Under the pieces are notes generated by a model. That model was not told the DNA's origin. It saw nothing but the letters and a program-made list of their open reading frames with translations, and did no database searches. From Chloroflexota bacterium (lineage in GTDB: Bacteria; Chloroflexota; Dehalococcoidia; JACVQG01): a DNA stretch of 40,880 nucleotides. Numbering within the stretch: position 1 is the first letter of the stretch; each line of letters starts with the position of its first letter. A program made the position numbers and the translations under genes. The stretch spans positions 1 to 40,880 of the forward strand of contig JACQTY010000209.1 in assembly GCA_016210545.1 (NCBI GenBank), written 5' to 3'. Positions 39,311 through 40,880 of the stretch are shown one piece after another.

Positions 39311-40801
39311 TCACTCTTCTTTGTTCCTCGATTTCAACTGCGGGAAGAGAACTACCTCGCGGATGGAGGACTGATTGGTGAACAGCATGACCAGCCGGTC
39401 TATCCCCATACCCAGCCCACCGGTGGGGGGCATACCATACTCCATCGCCTCCAGGAAGTCATCGTCGGCGACCTCGGCCTCCTCATCCCCCAGTTCCTTG
39501 CGCAGTCTGGCCTGGTCTTCGAACCTCTGTCGCTGGTCCACCGGGTCGTTAAGCTCAGTGAAGGCATTAGCGATCTCCATGCCCCCGGCGAAGGCCTCGA
39601 AGCGCTCCACCAGGCGAGGGTCGTCCGGCTTCCGCTTGGCCAGCGGCGACATCTCAACGGGGTAGTCCAGCAGAAAGGTGGGCTGGACCAACTGGGGCTC
39701 GACATGAGCCGACAAAAGCTTATCAATCAGTTTGCCCCTTCCGCGAAGGTCCGGCGCCACCAGGTTGATGCGCGCCATCGCCTCGCGCAAGGACGATTCA
39801 TCAGGACAGTCCTCGAAATCAATGCCCGAATACTTCTTGATGGCGTCCCTCAGAGTGATGCGGGGCCAGGGTGGTGTGAAGTCGATGGTCTGCTCGCCCC
39901 ACTTGCCTTGATGGCTCCCCAGCACCTGTTGCGCCAGAGAGGAGACCAGTGTCTCCACCATCTGCATCACATCATTGTAGTCGGCGTAGGCCTCGTAGCT
40001 TTCCATCGTGGTGAACTCGGGGTTGTGCTTGAAGTCTATGCCTTCGTTGCGAAATACCCGCCCGATCTCATACACCTTATCGAAGCCGCCGATGATAAGC
40101 CGCTTGAGGTGCAGTTCGGTAGCGATCCGGAGGTACAGGTCGCGGTCCAGCGCCAAGTGATGGGTGATGAACGGACGCGCCGACGCCCCACCCGCCATGT
40201 CCTGAAGTATCGGCGTCTCCACCTCCACAAAGCCACGCTCGTCCAGCAAGCGGCGGAGGCCGGACACAAGCTTACTTCGGGCCAGGAAAGTGCTCTTCAC
40301 CTCGGGGTTGGCTATCAGGTCCAGATAGCGCTGCCGGTAGCGTTTCTCCACGTCCACGAGGCCATGCCATTTCTCGGGCAAGGGCAACAGGGATTTGCTG
40401 AGGAGAACAAAATCGGTGGCCTTTACCGTTATCTCGCCGGTATGGGTGCGAAACAGGGAGCCGGTAACGCCGACAAAATCGCCTATGTCCAGTTCTTTGA
40501 GCAGCTCGTACTTTGCTTCGCCTATCTGGTCCACGCGGAAATAGCCCTGGATCTTTCCCGATCCGTCCCTTATGTCAAGGAAGGCAGCCTTCCCCATGAA
40601 GCGGTGGGTCATGATGCGGCCGGCTACCGACACCGGGGGAAGGGAGCCGCCTTTGCCCTCCGACTCCTGGAACAGGGCCGCCGCTTGCTGGGCAGTGTGA
40701 GAGCGCTGGTAACGTCGGGGATAAGGGTCTACACCCCGAGACCGCAGTTTCGCCAGTTTCTCCAGGCGTTGCTGGGTTAGGCTTTCCAACCTGGCTGTCA
40801 T
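39311..40801 (-). CDS. lysS: Lysyl-tRNA synthetase, class II
   Basis: This 496-residue enzyme has an N-terminal OB-fold anticodon domain (about 55-160) with RIMTHRFMGKAAFLDIRD, a class II core with motif 2 VFRNEGIDFKHNPEF, and motif 3 GLGMGIDRLVML near the end. Length and order are standard. AGGGAGA precedes ATG40801. The shared 18-bp motif lies 20 bp before the start. Confidence 0.96.
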   Translation of the reverse strand: MTARLESLTQQRLEKLAKLRSRGVDPYPRRYQRSHTAQQAAALFQESEGKGGSLPPVSVAGRIMTHRFMGKAAFLDIRDGSGKIQGYFRVDQIGEAKYELLKELDIGDFVGVTGSLFRTHTGEITVKATDFVLLSKSLLPLPEKWHGLVDVEKRYRQRYLDLIANPEVKSTFLARSKLVSGLRRLLDERGFVEVETPILQDMAGGASARPFITHHLALDRDLYLRIATELHLKRLIIGGFDKVYEIGRVFRNEGIDFKHNPEFTTMESYEAYADYNDVMQMVETLVSSLAQQVLGSHQGKWGEQTIDFTPPWPRITLRDAIKKYSGIDFEDCPDESSLREAMARINLVAPDLRGRGKLIDKLLSAHVEPQLVQPTFLLDYPVEMSPLAKRKPDDPRLVERFEAFAGGMEIANAFTELNDPVDQRQRFEDQARLRKELGDEEAEVADDDFLEAMEYGMPPTGGLGMGIDRLVMLFTNQSSIREVVLFPQLKSRNKEE

Positions 40802-40821
40802 TGAGTCTCCCTTGGAGTTAC

Positions 40822-40839
40822 TAGAATCTATCTCAAAAT
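40822..40839 (-). promoter_or_regulatory. Shared upstream motif ATTTTGAGATAGATTCTA (copy 2)
   Basis: On the minus strand this is identical over 18 bp to 131-148 and, like it, ends exactly 20 bp before the start codon (here lysS). Upstream at 40846-40867 is a hairpin GGTCGGGTT/AACCCGACC. The hairpin is not shared with copy 1; the leading gap carries a different palindrome. Confidence 0.5.
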
Positions 40840-40880
40840 CCCGTAGGTCGGGTTTCCCAACCCGACCCCAAGTAATCGGC

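Noticed and set aside
39281-40780. A 499-codon plus-strand frame opposite lysS
   Set aside because: Same reason: lysS is clear on the minus strand and the antisense frame shows only codon-bias artefacts.
1-40880. CRISPR array
   Set aside because: The repeats are dispersed palindromes between operons with no regular spacing or unique equal-length spacers, and no cas gene is present.

Overview
This 40.9 kb window is GC-rich bacterial chromosome, most likely from a Chloroflexota lineage near Dehalococcoidia. That assignment is an inference. It rests on threonine-proline linkers in an exported VWA protein, carbon-monoxide-dehydrogenase-type molybdenum hydroxylase subunits, many small Fe-S and radical SAM proteins, a DUF1786 protein, a Lit/DUF1461 protein (a family I know from monoderm bacteria) and many dispersed palindromic repeats. 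No ribosomal RNA, prophage, transposase or CRISPR array is visible.

Layout. 0.2-6.1 kb: a signalling block with a receiver-PAS-PAS kinase, a single-domain receiver, a receiver fused to a cytochrome-b5-like domain and a membrane domain, then a second membrane kinase. 6.1-6.8 kb: tRNA-Leu(UAA) and a phosphodiesterase. 7.2-10.4 kb (minus): a molybdenum-hydroxylase operon with FAD and 2Fe-2S subunits, a MocA-like nucleotidyltransferase and a molybdopterin-binding protein, but no catalytic large subunit. 10.7-12.9 kb: surE, small membrane proteins and a Lit-like protein. 13.1-22.2 kb: redox and radical chemistry, with two paralogous radical SAM proteins using an unusual CX8CX2C motif, a split-barrel flavin-type protein, tandem paralogous 4Fe-4S proteins, mazG and an Fe-S flavoprotein, plus a pocket of small unknown genes (19.6-20.9 kb).

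22.4-29.0 kb: two separate MoxR ATPase/VWA modules. The first is protease-MoxR-DUF58-VWA; the second is an AAA ATPase with a VWA partner behind a near-consensus promoter. 30.3-34.3 kb: a VapBC pair with a two-site operator, then a compact minus-strand operon of ParA, an unknown 210-residue protein, a PIN nuclease and a DUF1786 protein. 34.7-40.8 kb (minus): an MFS transporter, serS, a crotonase-fold protein lacking both catalytic glutamates, and lysS.

Almost every gap between operons holds short repeat elements. At least three MITE-like families are recognisable by their terminal inverted repeats. The most system-like novelties are the receiver-heme-membrane fusion, the ParA-unknown-PIN-DUF1786 operon, the paired CX8CX2C radical SAM proteins, and an identical 18-bp motif exactly 20 bp upstream of the first kinase gene and of lysS. 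Several genes start at TTG or GTG next to a good Shine-Dalgarno (SD) sequence. The starts given here therefore follow ribosome-binding sites and promoters, not the longest frame.
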